From Hyphomicrobiales bacterium (GTDB lineage Bacteria > Pseudomonadota > Alphaproteobacteria > Rhizobiales > Xanthobacteraceae): a stretch of 64,000 nt of DNA. The notes under the pieces were generated by a model. It worked only from the letters and a program-made list of their open reading frames with translations. It had not been told where the DNA came from and searched no databases. The position numbers and the translations under genes were made by a program. The stretch covers positions 1 through 64,000 of the forward strand of contig PNAI01000023.1 in assembly GCA_003169835.1 (NCBI GenBank), given 5' to 3'. Shown here piece by piece: positions 37,529 through 46,927 of this stretch; the first letter of the stretch is position 1, and each line of letters starts with the position of its first letter.

Positions 37529-38524
37529 TTAAATCTCGGCCAACGAAAGGGTCTCGGCGTGACGCAACACGCGTTCGGCTTCCACGGTTGGGCGTCCAAC
37601 GGCGTCATTGAGTGCCAGACCAGGAAGCAGAGCGAGAGGAGCGCGGCTTGCTTTACTCGCACGCACGATCACGCGGATCGCCGGCTCCCCGACTCGGCCA
37701 TACACAGGAAGGATTGCGATTGCGCCAAAGCGCGGTGGCAATGTTGTTAAGATTTTATCTAGGCCGGCCGCGCGCCAAATCAAGGTCAACGTGCCAGCGG
37801 AATGCAAAAGTCGCGACGCTGCCATGATCCAATCGGAGAGCAGATCCGGCTCCGCAATATGCGCGGCACGCCGCTGAGGATCGGGTGAGGAGTTTTGCCG
37901 CGCCGGATCGTTGAACGGCGGATTCATCATCACGCGATCAGCCGAACCCGGTTCCAACCCGGCTGCCACAAAAGCTTCGCTGGGAGCGGTGACATCGAGC
38001 ACCACCACGCGCGCACGCGCATCGAGGCCATTTCGCTCGATGTTTTTGGCCGCCAGAGCCGCAAGCACGGGATCGATCTCGACAAGGGTTAAGGTCGCTT
38101 CAGGTATGCGCGTTGCAAGCGCAAGTCCCGCCGCGCCAACGCCTGCGCCGAGATCGACGATATGATCGCCGGTGCGCGCGCCCGTCGCTGCGGCAAGCAG
38201 GATGGCGTCATGCCCGATGCGGTGGCCGTGGCGCTGCTGGACGAGGTGCAACCGTCCGCCCAGCACGGCGTCGTCGGTCGTGTCCGCGACTTGTCCGGGC
38301 GGCAACGCCGGCAACTCATGGGCGAGGCCCGCGTCCTCCAACAATCGGCGCGCCTCGTCGTGACGTTCGTCGTCGACCAAAATACGGCGCGGCAGGATGC
38401 CGAGCGAGCCTTCGAGCACACTCATGTGCTGATCGAGCACCTGATGCGGTATGCCGGCGCTCTTGAGCAAGGCATCGATCGCGGTAACGAGGACGGCATT
38501 GTTGGTGCGGACGAGTTCGCGCAT
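37529..38524 (-). CDS. DUF2007 domain fused to TrmN6/YfiC-like N6-adenine methyltransferase
   Basis: The 331-residue protein joins two modules. Residues 1-70 (MRELVRTNNAVLVTAIDALLK...VLEGSLGILPRRILVDD) match the DUF2007 putative signal-transducer family. Residues ~85-331 are an SAM methyltransferase of the tRNA1(Val) A37 type: DDAVLGGRLHLVQ, HDAILLAAA, SAM loop VDLGAGVG (124-130) and catalytic NPPF (201-204). In relatives the two are usually adjacent separate genes. No in-frame ATG lies between the domains, though TTG codons at residues 71 and 74 could allow an internal start. Confidence 0.82.
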   Translation of the reverse strand: MRELVRTNNAVLVTAIDALLKSAGIPHQVLDQHMSVLEGSLGILPRRILVDDERHDEARRLLEDAGLAHELPALPPGQVADTTDDAVLGGRLHLVQQRHGHRIGHDAILLAAATGARTGDHIVDLGAGVGAAGLALATRIPEATLTLVEIDPVLAALAAKNIERNGLDARARVVVLDVTAPSEAFVAAGLEPGSADRVMMNPPFNDPARQNSSPDPQRRAAHIAEPDLLSDWIMAASRLLHSAGTLTLIWRAAGLDKILTTLPPRFGAIAILPVYGRVGEPAIRVIVRASKASRAPLALLPGLALNDAVGRPTVEAERVLRHAETLSLAEI

Positions 38525-38536
38525 GTACAGCGGCTT

Positions 38537-39520
38537 TCAGTTTTGCCGCGGTTCCTCGGGCGGCGCCGGCTGCGCAAGATATGCGAGCAGCTTGAGCTCG
38601 CGGCGGCCGCGCGTCACCGTGTCGAGCACCAGACCGGAGGCAACCGAAAGGAAGGCCAGCAGCATCAGCCCGGTCGCGAGCACCGCGGTCGGCAGCCGCG
38701 GCACCGTGCCGCTTTCCAGATAGGTGATGGCGAGCGGGACCGCGAGGCCGATGGACACGATGGCGAGCGCAGCCCCGATGCCGCTAAAGAACGGCAATGG
38801 ACGCTCCGAACGGTAGAGCTTGAAAATCGTGGACAGGATGCGGAACCCGTCGCGCCAGGTGTTGAGCTTGGAGGCCGACCCAACGGGCCGCGCGTAATAG
38901 GGTGTCTTGATCTCCGCGACCGGCAGCCCGAGTTCGAGCGCGTGGATGGTCAGCTCGGTCTCGATCTCGAAGCCGCCTGAGAGCACCGGAAAGGATTTCA
39001 CAAAGCGGCGCGAGAATACGCGATAGCCGGAGAGCATATCGGTGAGCCCGTGGCCGAAGACATGGGCGACAAAGCCGGTGAGTAGCCGGTTGCCGACCCG
39101 GTGGCCCGAGCGATAGGCCGCCTGCTCGAGGTCGGCGCGCGTGGCCACCACCATGTCGAGCCGATCGTCGATCAGGCGAGCGATCATGGTGCGGGCGCTG
39201 GGGGCATCGTAGGTGGCATCGCCGTCCACCAGCACGTAGAGATCGGCCTCCACGTCGGCGAACATGCGCCGCACTACGTGCCCCTTGCCCTGCCGCGGCT
39301 CGCGCCGAACCAGGGCGCCGGCGTCGGCTGCCGCTTCGACCGTGCGATCGCTTGAATTGTTGTCGTAAACATAGATGTCGGCATCGGGTAATACCGCCCT
39401 GAAATCGGCGACGACCTTGCCGACGGCTGCGTCCTCATTGTAGCAAGGCACCAAAACGGCGACGGTGTACCGGCCAGGAACACCGGCCTCGTTCTTGACT
39501 GTCGGCATTGTCCGCAGCAT
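38537..39520 (-). CDS. Family 2 glycosyltransferase with C-terminal membrane helices
   Basis: About 327 residues. The GT-A domain has VAVLVPCYNEDAAVG, YVYDNNSSDRT, VLVDGDATYD (DxD-like) and DMLSGYRVFSRRFVKSFP, as in dolichol/polyprenyl-phosphate mannosyl- or glucosyltransferases and the 'GtrB' group. YARPVGSASKLNTWRDG is the membrane-proximal motif, followed by two C-terminal membrane helices. It probably loads a sugar onto undecaprenyl phosphate for envelope glycans. The gene precedes a polyprenyl synthase on the opposite strand. Confidence 0.87.
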   Translation of the reverse strand: MLRTMPTVKNEAGVPGRYTVAVLVPCYNEDAAVGKVVADFRAVLPDADIYVYDNNSSDRTVEAAADAGALVRREPRQGKGHVVRRMFADVEADLYVLVDGDATYDAPSARTMIARLIDDRLDMVVATRADLEQAAYRSGHRVGNRLLTGFVAHVFGHGLTDMLSGYRVFSRRFVKSFPVLSGGFEIETELTIHALELGLPVAEIKTPYYARPVGSASKLNTWRDGFRILSTIFKLYRSERPLPFFSGIGAALAIVSIGLAVPLAITYLESGTVPRLPTAVLATGLMLLAFLSVASGLVLDTVTRGRRELKLLAYLAQPAPPEEPRQN

Positions 39521-39674
39521 AGGCCTACCCCGCGGGCGATCCACATCCCATCTATTTTTTGGGATCGGTTGTCACGCCCATCGCCGGCGGACTGGCCGTC
39601 GGCGCACTTGCCCGCTTACCATAGCGTTTCTATTCTCGTGCGTCCTTTTTTACGAACCTCTGGGAGACTGTCTC

Positions 39675-40682
39675 TTGGCCGTTGTCATTCCCTTCAGCCA
39701 AAACCCCGCCACCATCGAGCGCCTGGTCGGGCTTGTGGCGCCCGACATGGAGCGCGTGAACGGGGCCATCCTGTCGCGTACCGGCTCGGAGGTGACAATG
39801 ATCCCGGAGGTCGCCAATCACCTGATTTCGTCCGGGGGAAAACGGCTGCGGCCAATGCTGACGGTCGCGATGGCCGCGCTCACCGGCTATGCGGGCGACG
39901 GGCACGTCAAGCTCGCGGCCGCGGTCGAGTTCATGCATACCGCAACGCTGCTGCATGACGACGTCGTGGATGGCAGCGAAATGCGGCGCGGCCAGCTCGC
40001 CGCGCGCATGTTGTGGGGCAACGAAGCCAGCGTTCTGGTGGGAGATTTCCTGCTCGGCCAGGCCTTCAAGATGATGGTCGAGGTCGGCTCGTTGCACGCT
40101 TTGGGGATCCTCTCGTCGGCCGCTGCGGTGATCGCGGAGGGCGAAGTCATGCAACTTGCCGCGGCCAAGAATACGGCGACGACAGAAGATGAATATCTCG
40201 CCGTGATTCGCGCGAAAACCGCCGAACTGTTCGCCGCAGCCTGCGAGGTTGGTCCGGCGCTTTCCGCGCGGCCAAAAGCGGAGCAGGCGGCCTGCCGGTC
40301 GTTCGGCATGAATCTCGGCATCGCCTTCCAGCTCGTGGATGACGCACTCGACTATGGCGGCAAGGCCGCCAAGCTCGGCAAGAACGTCGGCGACGATTTC
40401 CGTGAGGGCAAGGTTACATTGCCGGTGGTGCTCTCGTTCCGGCGCGGATCGGAAGGCGAGCGCGCGTTCTGGATTCGCACGATCGAGAAGGGTGATGTTG
40501 CCGAAAACGACCTGGAGACCGCCGTCGGCCTGATCACCAAGCATCGCGCGATCGAAGACACGATCACGCGCGCGCGGCATTACGGCGCCATCGCCAATGA
40601 TGCACTTGCGCTGTTCCCGGATTCGCCGATGAAGCAGGCGCTGGAGGAAGCGGTCGAGTTCTGCACCGCGCGCACGTACTAG
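39675..40682 (+). CDS. ispB: Polyprenyl diphosphate synthase (octaprenyl/decaprenyl type)
   Basis: The 335-residue trans-prenyltransferase starts at TTG 39675, preceded by GGGAGA. The two aspartate-rich motifs are LLHDDVVDGSEMRRG (FARM) and FQLVDDALDYGG (SARM), with SSGGKRLRPML as the IPP-binding lysine/arginine block. Small residues before the first motif fit long-chain products for ubiquinone side chains. Chain length (eight to ten units) cannot be settled from sequence alone. Confidence 0.92.
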   Translation: MAVVIPFSQNPATIERLVGLVAPDMERVNGAILSRTGSEVTMIPEVANHLISSGGKRLRPMLTVAMAALTGYAGDGHVKLAAAVEFMHTATLLHDDVVDGSEMRRGQLAARMLWGNEASVLVGDFLLGQAFKMMVEVGSLHALGILSSAAAVIAEGEVMQLAAAKNTATTEDEYLAVIRAKTAELFAAACEVGPALSARPKAEQAACRSFGMNLGIAFQLVDDALDYGGKAAKLGKNVGDDFREGKVTLPVVLSFRRGSEGERAFWIRTIEKGDVAENDLETAVGLITKHRAIEDTITRARHYGAIANDALALFPDSPMKQALEEAVEFCTARTY

Positions 40683-40826
40683 ATCGTTTACTCATAAGGC
40701 GAAATTGATCGCCACTCGCGTGGTGCAAATGCTGCGCCAATGGCTTATCTAGAGTTCAGCGTGAATTGGACCTGAGATTCGGCAACTTCCCGTTCATAGT
40801 CCAATTTGCAAGACATCGGAGATTAA

Positions 40827-41222
40827 ATGAGCAGGTTCAAAGTCCCTGATCTTCAACAGCGTCAGGAGAGTGCCGCAGCAGCGAAGAAAGCGGCGCTGGA
40901 AAAGTTTCGTTCCGCGTCCGGAGACCACGTTGTCGCGCAGCGGCATGCTGCGACGAGAGTGGCCGTAAACGAGGCGCGTTCGGTTCGCACTACTGAGCGC
41001 GAAAGCGCTAAGAAACTGCGTCAGACGGAACAGGCTGAACAAGCTGCGCGCGCCGCCAAACTCGCTGCGCAAGCTCAACGCGAAACAGAGGAAGCCGAGG
41101 CTCGCCTCGTGGCCGAAAAGAGCGAGCGCGAAGCAGCGCTGGAGGTCGAGCAAAAAGCTGCCCGGGATGCTCGATACAAAGCACGCAAAGCTGCAAAAAA
41201 GGTACGGCGGAGAGGCTTCTGA
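40827..41222 (+). CDS. DUF6481 family coiled-coil protein
   Basis: The 131-residue protein starts MSRFKVPDLQQRQESAAAAKKAALEKFR and continues as an almost unbroken Ala/Glu/Lys/Arg helix to a basic tail (ARDARYKARKAAKKVRRRGF). The start and composition match DUF6481 proteins, short alphaproteobacterial coiled-coil proteins with no known role. The basic tail could bind nucleic acid, but this is inference. Confidence 0.75.
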   Translation: MSRFKVPDLQQRQESAAAAKKAALEKFRSASGDHVVAQRHAATRVAVNEARSVRTTERESAKKLRQTEQAEQAARAAKLAAQAQRETEEAEARLVAEKSEREAALEVEQKAARDARYKARKAAKKVRRRGF

Positions 41223-41266
41223 CGGGTTGAATCGCCGCACCAAATTCGGGCGCCTCGTTTCGTACG

Positions 41267-42169
41267 CTAACTCAACACGCTCGCGCGCACCCACCAGCGC
41301 GGATTGGCGGCCTTGATCTTGCGGGCCGCGGCTGCGGCTGCGCGCGAAGATGCAAACAGCCCAAAACAGGTCGCGCCCGAGCCCGACATGCGCGCAAGGC
41401 GGCAACCGAATGTATTGCGCAAGGTGGCAAGCATTGTCGCGATGGAGGGCGCAAGCGAGATTGCCGCCGGTTCGAGATCGTTGCCGCGCGCTACAAGCCA
41501 TTCAACAAGTGCGGCCGATTTTCGAGGCACGGCGGCCGTGCGCGCGGCCCGCTTCGCTTGTCCACGCGAAACTTGGCGGTCGTGGCGCGCGAAAACGTCT
41601 TTGGTCGCAAGCGCGACGCCTGAGTTGACCAGCACTATGGCGAGTTTGGAAATGCGCACGGAGCCGGACAGGATCTCGCCGGTGCCGCGCATTAGGCGCG
41701 CGCGCGGATCGAGGCACACCGGTACATCGGAGCCAATCCGGCGCGCTACTTTCAGAATTCGCGCGTCATTGCACCGCAGGCGGTTGGCGCGTGCGAGCAA
41801 TCGAAGTGCCGCGGCCGCATCCGCCGATCCGCCGCCAAGACCTGCGGCAACCGGCAGATTTTTCGTGAGCGTGAAGCGGCCAAGCGTCAAGCCCTCGATC
41901 TCGGACGCGAGCAGGCGCGCGGTTTTCATCACAAGATTTTCGGCAAGCGGGCCTGTCGCGCGGCCCTTGGGGCCATGGACTTCGAGCTTCAGCACCCCGC
42001 CGGGAATGAATGACAGCCGGTCGCACGTTTGCGCAAACGCGACCAGACTCTCGATATTGTGATAGCCGTCGCGGCGGCGGCCGAGAACGCAAAGCGTCAG
42101 ATTGACCTTGGCGGGGGCCGTTTCATGTAGCACGTTGTTTTGGCGCGTGGCGCGGGACGGCGAAGACAC
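41267..42169 (-). CDS. ispE: 4-diphosphocytidyl-2-C-methyl-D-erythritol kinase
   Basis: The 300-residue GHMP kinase phosphorylates CDP-methylerythritol in the non-mevalonate isoprenoid pathway. APAKVNLTLCVLGRRRDGYHNIESLV is the substrate motif, LPVAAGLGGGSADAAAALRLL the ATP loop (each seen as part of a longer match), and MSGSGATCFGLF the third GHMP motif. It lies 12 bases downstream of the TPR gene on the same strand. The first ~13 residues may not be translated. Confidence 0.93.
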   Translation of the reverse strand: MSSPSRATRQNNVLHETAPAKVNLTLCVLGRRRDGYHNIESLVAFAQTCDRLSFIPGGVLKLEVHGPKGRATGPLAENLVMKTARLLASEIEGLTLGRFTLTKNLPVAAGLGGGSADAAAALRLLARANRLRCNDARILKVARRIGSDVPVCLDPRARLMRGTGEILSGSVRISKLAIVLVNSGVALATKDVFARHDRQVSRGQAKRAARTAAVPRKSAALVEWLVARGNDLEPAAISLAPSIATMLATLRNTFGCRLARMSGSGATCFGLFASSRAAAAAARKIKAANPRWWVRASVLS

Positions 42170-42181
42170 GAGCGGGCCGGA

Positions 42182-44218
42182 TCACCCGCCGTTGCCGGGT
42201 TTCTTCTGCTTGCCGGCATCGGCCGCAGACGAGGGTTCCTCGGCGAGGCCAGTCTTCAGTTTCTCCTGAATCTTGGCGAGTTCGTCCGGCTCCGGCTTGA
42301 GATCGCGCGCGTGCGACCATTGAAACTGCGCCTCGATCGTCCGGCCCAAGCGCCAATAGACGTCGCCCAGATGGTCGTTGATGGTCGGATCGTCGGGCTT
42401 AAGCTCGACCGCGCGTTCAAGCTGCTTCATCGCCTCGTCGTAATTGCCGAGCCGGAAGTAGACCCAGCCGAGCGAGTCGACGATATAGCCGTCTTCGGGC
42501 CGCTGCTCGACGGCGCGCTTGATCATGCGCATGCCGTCGTCAAGATTGATGCCCTGATCGATCCACGAATAGCCGAGATAATTGAGCACGTGCGGCTGAT
42601 CGGGATAAAGTTTGAGCGCCATTTGGAGATCGGCCTCTGCCTTCTCCCACTGCTTCTCGCGCTCGTAGCAGATGCCGCGGAAATAGTAGATCGGCCAGTG
42701 CGAACGCTCAGGCGTCGTGATGGTGGCGATGCCGCGGCCGTAAGCCTTGGTGCACTCGCCGTATTGCTTGCGCGTGCGCACGATATTGCCGAGCGCCATG
42801 ATCGCTTCAAGATCGTTCGGCCGTTCGGCAATCAACTTCTCAAGCCGCTTCTTGGCGTCCTCGGTGCGGTCGAGCGAATCGAGATCGGTCGCAATCTGGA
42901 TATCGGCATTGCGGCGCAGCGGCGAATCCTGCGGCACCTGCTCGTAGATCTTGATCGCGAGTTGCGGTTTCTTGATCTGCTCATAGACCTCGGCGAGCGA
43001 GAGCAGCGTCAGCGAATGGTTCGGCGCGAGATAGAGCGCGAGCTGGAGATAGACGAGGCCGGGATCATCCTCGCCGCGGCGGCCGAGCGCCGAGCCGATG
43101 CCGTAGAGGACTTCGGCTCCGCCCTCTTGCGCCGTCGTCACCAGCGGCGGCAATCCCGCACCCTTAATTCCGCTGATTTTTGAAAGGTTTAGCTTTGCCA
43201 AAGTGGGCGCGCTGGCAATGCCGTTGGGGCGCAGGCCGTTCTTTTTCTGGAACGCTTTGAGCGCACGCACGGTGGCAGGGCCATAGGATCCGGTGGCCTT
43301 CATTCCGAGCGCGGTCTGCAGGCGCTTGACCATTTCTCCGCTCTGACCCGGCCGGAGCGAAATCGCTTCGGCGGGCATGGCGTCGGGTGTCGATTCGCCT
43401 TTGTCGCCTTTGATGCGACTTATCGCCTGCAAGATCAGCGGGTGGCGCGGCAGCGCGGCGTCGAAGGTGGTGAAAACTTTTAGCGCCTCGTCCTTGGAGC
43501 CATTGCGCGAGAGCCAACTGCCGTAGGCTTCCACCAAACGCAGCGACGCAGAGTTAAGGTGATAGGCGCGCTCCAAACGCTTTCCGGCTTCTTTCTTGGA
43601 GCCGTTTGTCAGATCCAGGATCAAACCCGCGTGCAGATCCTTGAACAATGGATACCAATCGGGACCCGTCAGCCGATCGATGACCTCGACGGCCCCCTTG
43701 GCATCGTTGGTCCCCTCGAGCGCCCAGGCGGAGAGGATGGTCGTGGTCAGATCGGTGATCGGGCCTTTGGTCGCCTGGGCAAAATGCTGGCGCGCGAGCG
43801 CGTATTGCTTGAGCTTGAGCGCGCGAATGCCAAGCACCAGTCGCGCAATGCGATCGGAGCGGTCGATTTGCACAATGCGCTCAGCGAGCCTGATGGCGTC
43901 CTCCATGTCACCCTCGGCAAGGGTGGCAAGGAAGGCGCGCTCTAGCAGTTCGGGATTGCGCGGATCGGTACGCAGCGCGGCACGTAAATACAACGCAGCC
44001 GCGGTCGCGTCGCGCTGCGCGCCGGCATGCCGGGCAGCGAGATAGTTTCCAGTCGGCGAGACGCGGGTGAGCTCCCGCATCGAGGGCGTGAATGGGCGCG
44101 CGGTCGTTTGCGGTTGTGATTGCGGTTGTGATTGCGCAACAAGCACGCCGGGCAGCATCGCGACCACCGCGCCGACGACGACGCCAGCAACGCGCCGGCT
44201 AAAAATTGAAACGGTCAC
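42182..44218 (-). CDS. Exported TPR protein with an embedded peptidoglycan-binding module
   Basis: About 678 residues from GTG 44218. A signal peptide or anchor (VAGVVVGAVVAMLPGVLVAQ) is followed by a Gln/Pro-rich stretch, N-terminal TPRs, then a PGBD-like module at residues ~287-343 (LRPGQSGEMVKRLQTALGMK, TGSYGPATVRALKAFQKKNG, LRPNGIASAPTLAKL), and a long C-terminal TPR array (LNYLGYSWIDQGINLDDG and others). Close relatives in Hyphomicrobiales, as I recall them, lack the PGBD. It would hold a TPR scaffold at the cell wall. It is co-oriented with ispE, 12 bases upstream. Confidence 0.85.
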   Translation of the reverse strand: MTVSIFSRRVAGVVVGAVVAMLPGVLVAQSQPQSQPQTTARPFTPSMRELTRVSPTGNYLAARHAGAQRDATAAALYLRAALRTDPRNPELLERAFLATLAEGDMEDAIRLAERIVQIDRSDRIARLVLGIRALKLKQYALARQHFAQATKGPITDLTTTILSAWALEGTNDAKGAVEVIDRLTGPDWYPLFKDLHAGLILDLTNGSKKEAGKRLERAYHLNSASLRLVEAYGSWLSRNGSKDEALKVFTTFDAALPRHPLILQAISRIKGDKGESTPDAMPAEAISLRPGQSGEMVKRLQTALGMKATGSYGPATVRALKAFQKKNGLRPNGIASAPTLAKLNLSKISGIKGAGLPPLVTTAQEGGAEVLYGIGSALGRRGEDDPGLVYLQLALYLAPNHSLTLLSLAEVYEQIKKPQLAIKIYEQVPQDSPLRRNADIQIATDLDSLDRTEDAKKRLEKLIAERPNDLEAIMALGNIVRTRKQYGECTKAYGRGIATITTPERSHWPIYYFRGICYEREKQWEKAEADLQMALKLYPDQPHVLNYLGYSWIDQGINLDDGMRMIKRAVEQRPEDGYIVDSLGWVYFRLGNYDEAMKQLERAVELKPDDPTINDHLGDVYWRLGRTIEAQFQWSHARDLKPEPDELAKIQEKLKTGLAEEPSSAADAGKQKKPGNGG

Positions 44219-44515
44219 GGTTCGCTGGTCTTTCTGGGTAGACGACGCGACGCTACCCCTTCGATTCACTTGTAGAATGGCCTTTTTGCACGCGATCCGC
44301 AAGGACGGAGCATGCCTGCACAAACAGCATTGAAATTACAATGAAAGCCATGGTGTGGCGGCTTGGTGACCGTATTACGGGAATCTGCCGCTGCATAATT
44401 TTTGCTCAAATGCCTAGGGTTCGGTGCAACGCGCAACGGACATCGGCACGGGTCCGTCCGAGCGAACGCCATGGCGGATTTTCACGTATTTTTGGGAACG
44501 GAAGGTCAGGGCCAC

Positions 44516-44548
44516 GAGACCTCCAGTCCATTACGGACCGGAGGCCTC
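44516..44548. repeat. Inverted repeat downstream of the RTX-like gene
   Basis: GAGACCTCCAGTCC and GGACCGGAGGCCTC pair at 12 of 14 positions around a five-base loop, 17 bases beyond the stop of the minus-strand RTX-like gene. There is no T run on either side, so it is at best a rho-assisted terminator. The rest of the 44219-44564 gap shows no gene. Confidence 0.4.
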
Positions 44549-44564
44549 GCGGTAGGGCAGCACG

Positions 44565-45023
44565 TCAGGCGTGATAAATGAAGTCGTGAGCCTGGAGCTG
44601 GTAAGGATTGACGCCCAAGAGAACGACGTGGTTGCCGTTGGCTTCGACAACGGCATTGCCGTGGTCGGACTTGATGTGAACGTCCTTGAAGTCGAGCTTT
44701 CCGGCATCCTCGAACACGATCTTGTCGGTGCCCGGTTTGAAGTCGGTGATCTTGGCGTTCATGTTGTGGTTGACGATGAACTGGTCGGGTCCAGCACCGC
44801 CGGTCATGGTCTGCGTGCCGCCGGTATTCGCGACCAGCATGTCGCCTTGCGGCCCGCCAATCAGCGTGTCGAACCCTTTCGAGCCGATGACCAATTGCGG
44901 AGCGTCTGGATTTTCAACATCCATGCCCGATTGGGTGCCACCATGCCGATCAAAAAAGACGAAGGCATCATCCTGCATGACGTTGGTGTCGGTATTGCGC
45001 ATGATGATATCGGAGAGCGACAT
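44565..45023 (-). CDS. RTX-like calcium-binding repeat protein
   Basis: The 152-residue protein from MSLSDIIMRN contains GSKGFDTLIGGPQGDMLVANTGGTQTMTGGAGPDQFIVNH, a run of degenerate GGxGxDxLx nonapeptide repeats that fold as a parallel beta-roll with calcium. It is followed by ITDFKPGTDKIVFED, the usual 'peptidase M10 serralysin C-terminal' ending. No signal peptide is present, as expected for type I secretion, but no type I secretion genes are nearby. Role unknown. Confidence 0.75.
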   Translation of the reverse strand: MSLSDIIMRNTDTNVMQDDAFVFFDRHGGTQSGMDVENPDAPQLVIGSKGFDTLIGGPQGDMLVANTGGTQTMTGGAGPDQFIVNHNMNAKITDFKPGTDKIVFEDAGKLDFKDVHIKSDHGNAVVEANGNHVVLLGVNPYQLQAHDFIYHA

Positions 45024-45160
45024 GCGACGATCACGCGTGCGGAAATGCACGTCGAGATTTTTTGCTTTTGGAATCGCAATTAAAGTTGCGTGACGCGTGC
45101 ATCTCCCTCATGACGCGAACGAAAAAATTCGCGCGACCGCGGGTGATGGGAAAAAATTCG

Positions 45161-46837
45161 TTACATATTCTGATAATTCGGCCCGCCGCCGCCTTCGGGC
45201 GCGACCCAGGTGATATTTTGGTTGGGATCCTTGATGTCGCACGTTTTACAATGCACGCAGTTCTGCGCGTTGATGACAAAGCGCAGGGTGCCGGACATCT
45301 CTAACCACTCGTAAACGCCGGCAGGGCAATATCGTTCCGACGGTCCCGAAAAAATATTGTGCTCGGATGATTTTTGCAGATCCAAGTCAGCGACCTTGAG
45401 GTGCGGCGGCTGGTCTTCTTCGTGATTGGTGTTGGAGACAAAAACCGAGGAAAGCCGGTCGAACGTGAGCTTCCCGTCGGGCTTGGCGTAGGCGATCCGC
45501 CGGCATCGAGCCGCCGGCAGAAGGGTTGCCGAATCGGGCTTGCCGTGACGAAGCGTGCCAATGAACGACATGCCGAATGTGCTGGTCCACATATCGAGGC
45601 CGCCCGCGGCGATCCCGACGAGCGTGCCGAGCTTCGACCACAGCGGCTTGGCGTTGCGCACTTTCCACAGATCGCGGCCGATGTCGGTTGAACGCCAGGC
45701 CAGCTCGTACGCAGAAAGCTCATCGTGCGCGCGCCCGGCTTTGAGGGCTTCCGCCACATGCTCGGCCGCCTGCATGCCGGATAGCATAGCGTTATGACTG
45801 CCCTTGATGCGCGGCACGTTCATGAAGCCCGCAGCGCAGCCGATCAGCGCACCACCGGGAAAAGTAAGCTTGGGCACCGACTGGTATCCGCCTTCGGTCA
45901 ACGCGCGGGCGCCATAGGAAAGCCGCTTGCCGCCTTCGAATGTTTCACGCACCAGCGGATGCGTCTTAAAGCGCTGAAATTCCTCGAACGGCGAGAGATA
46001 TGGATTGCGGTAGTTGAGATGAACGACGAAGCCGACGGAAACCAGATTTTCGTCGAGGTGATAGAGGAACGATCCGCCGCCAGTGGAATTGTCGAGCGGC
46101 CAGCCGAATGTGTGCTGCACCATTCCGCGCCGATGCTTGTTGGGCGCGACCTGCCAAAGCTCCTTTAGGCCGATGCCGAATTTTTGCGGCTCGCTTGCGT
46201 CATCGAGATTGAATTTCGCCAGCAAGGTTTTCGAGAGGCTCCCGCGTGCGCCTTCCGCAAACAATGTGTATTTCGCATGCAATTCCATGCCGCGAGTGAA
46301 GCCGGGTTTGGGTTTGCCGTCCTTGCCGATCCCCATGTCGCCGGTGGCGATGCCAGCGACCGCATCTCCTTGGTAAATGACTTCGGTGGCAGCGAAGCCG
46401 GGATAAATCTCGACGCCGAGCGCTTCGGCCTTGGTGGCGAGCCAGCGGCAGACGTTGCCGAGCGAAACGACGAAATTGCCATGGTTGCTCATCAGCGGCG
46501 GCAGCAGAATATTCGGCAGGCGCAATGCGCCGGATGGCCCGAGCCAATAGAAGCGATCGGCGGTCACGGCGGTCTTGATGGGCGTGTCTTCGTCGCGCCA
46601 TTGCGGCAGCAGGCGGTCGAGCGCCACGGGATCGATCACCGCGCCGGAGAGAATGTGCGCGCCGACCTCGGAGCCCTTCTCGACCACGACCACGCTGATG
46701 TCGGGAGAAATCTGCTTCAAGCGGATCGCAGCAGCGAGGCCGGCGGGACCGGCGCCGACGACGACGACGTCGAATTCCATTGTTTCACGAGCAGGTATCT
46801 CACGAGCAGGTATCTCGCGAGCGGGCGATTCGGCCAT
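45161..46837 (-). CDS. Electron transfer flavoprotein-ubiquinone oxidoreductase
   Basis: The 558-residue enzyme passes electrons from ETF to ubiquinone at the inner membrane. FAD site: FDVVVVGAGPAGLAAAIRLKQ. Quinone and ETF region: GCAAGFMNVPRIKGSHNAMLSGMQAAE. The 4Fe-4S cysteines lie in YCPAGVYEW and NAQNCVHCKTCDIKDPNQNITWV. The N-terminus (MAESPAREIPAREIPARETMEFD) has a threefold 15-base tandem repeat; homologues have a single unit. It is divergent from the uracil-DNA glycosylase gene. Confidence 0.95.
   Translation of the reverse strand: MAESPAREIPAREIPARETMEFDVVVVGAGPAGLAAAIRLKQISPDISVVVVEKGSEVGAHILSGAVIDPVALDRLLPQWRDEDTPIKTAVTADRFYWLGPSGALRLPNILLPPLMSNHGNFVVSLGNVCRWLATKAEALGVEIYPGFAATEVIYQGDAVAGIATGDMGIGKDGKPKPGFTRGMELHAKYTLFAEGARGSLSKTLLAKFNLDDASEPQKFGIGLKELWQVAPNKHRRGMVQHTFGWPLDNSTGGGSFLYHLDENLVSVGFVVHLNYRNPYLSPFEEFQRFKTHPLVRETFEGGKRLSYGARALTEGGYQSVPKLTFPGGALIGCAAGFMNVPRIKGSHNAMLSGMQAAEHVAEALKAGRAHDELSAYELAWRSTDIGRDLWKVRNAKPLWSKLGTLVGIAAGGLDMWTSTFGMSFIGTLRHGKPDSATLLPAARCRRIAYAKPDGKLTFDRLSSVFVSNTNHEEDQPPHLKVADLDLQKSSEHNIFSGPSERYCPAGVYEWLEMSGTLRFVINAQNCVHCKTCDIKDPNQNITWVAPEGGGGPNYQNM
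46785..46829. repeat. Three tandem 15-base units in the ETF-QO start region
   Basis: On the minus strand CCCGCTCGCGAGATA, CCTGCTCGTGAGATA and CCTGCTCGTGAAACA run in tandem and encode PAREI-PAREI-PARET. The in-frame period of 15 bases makes this a small minisatellite. Confidence 0.8.
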
Positions 46838-46927
46838 GGCCTTCTCCTTGTCTTCTTTTTCCACGTTTGCATTGCGCCCACAATCGTCAGCGCGCAGTGT
46901 GCTGTGATAATAGAGTACGCTTGCGCC

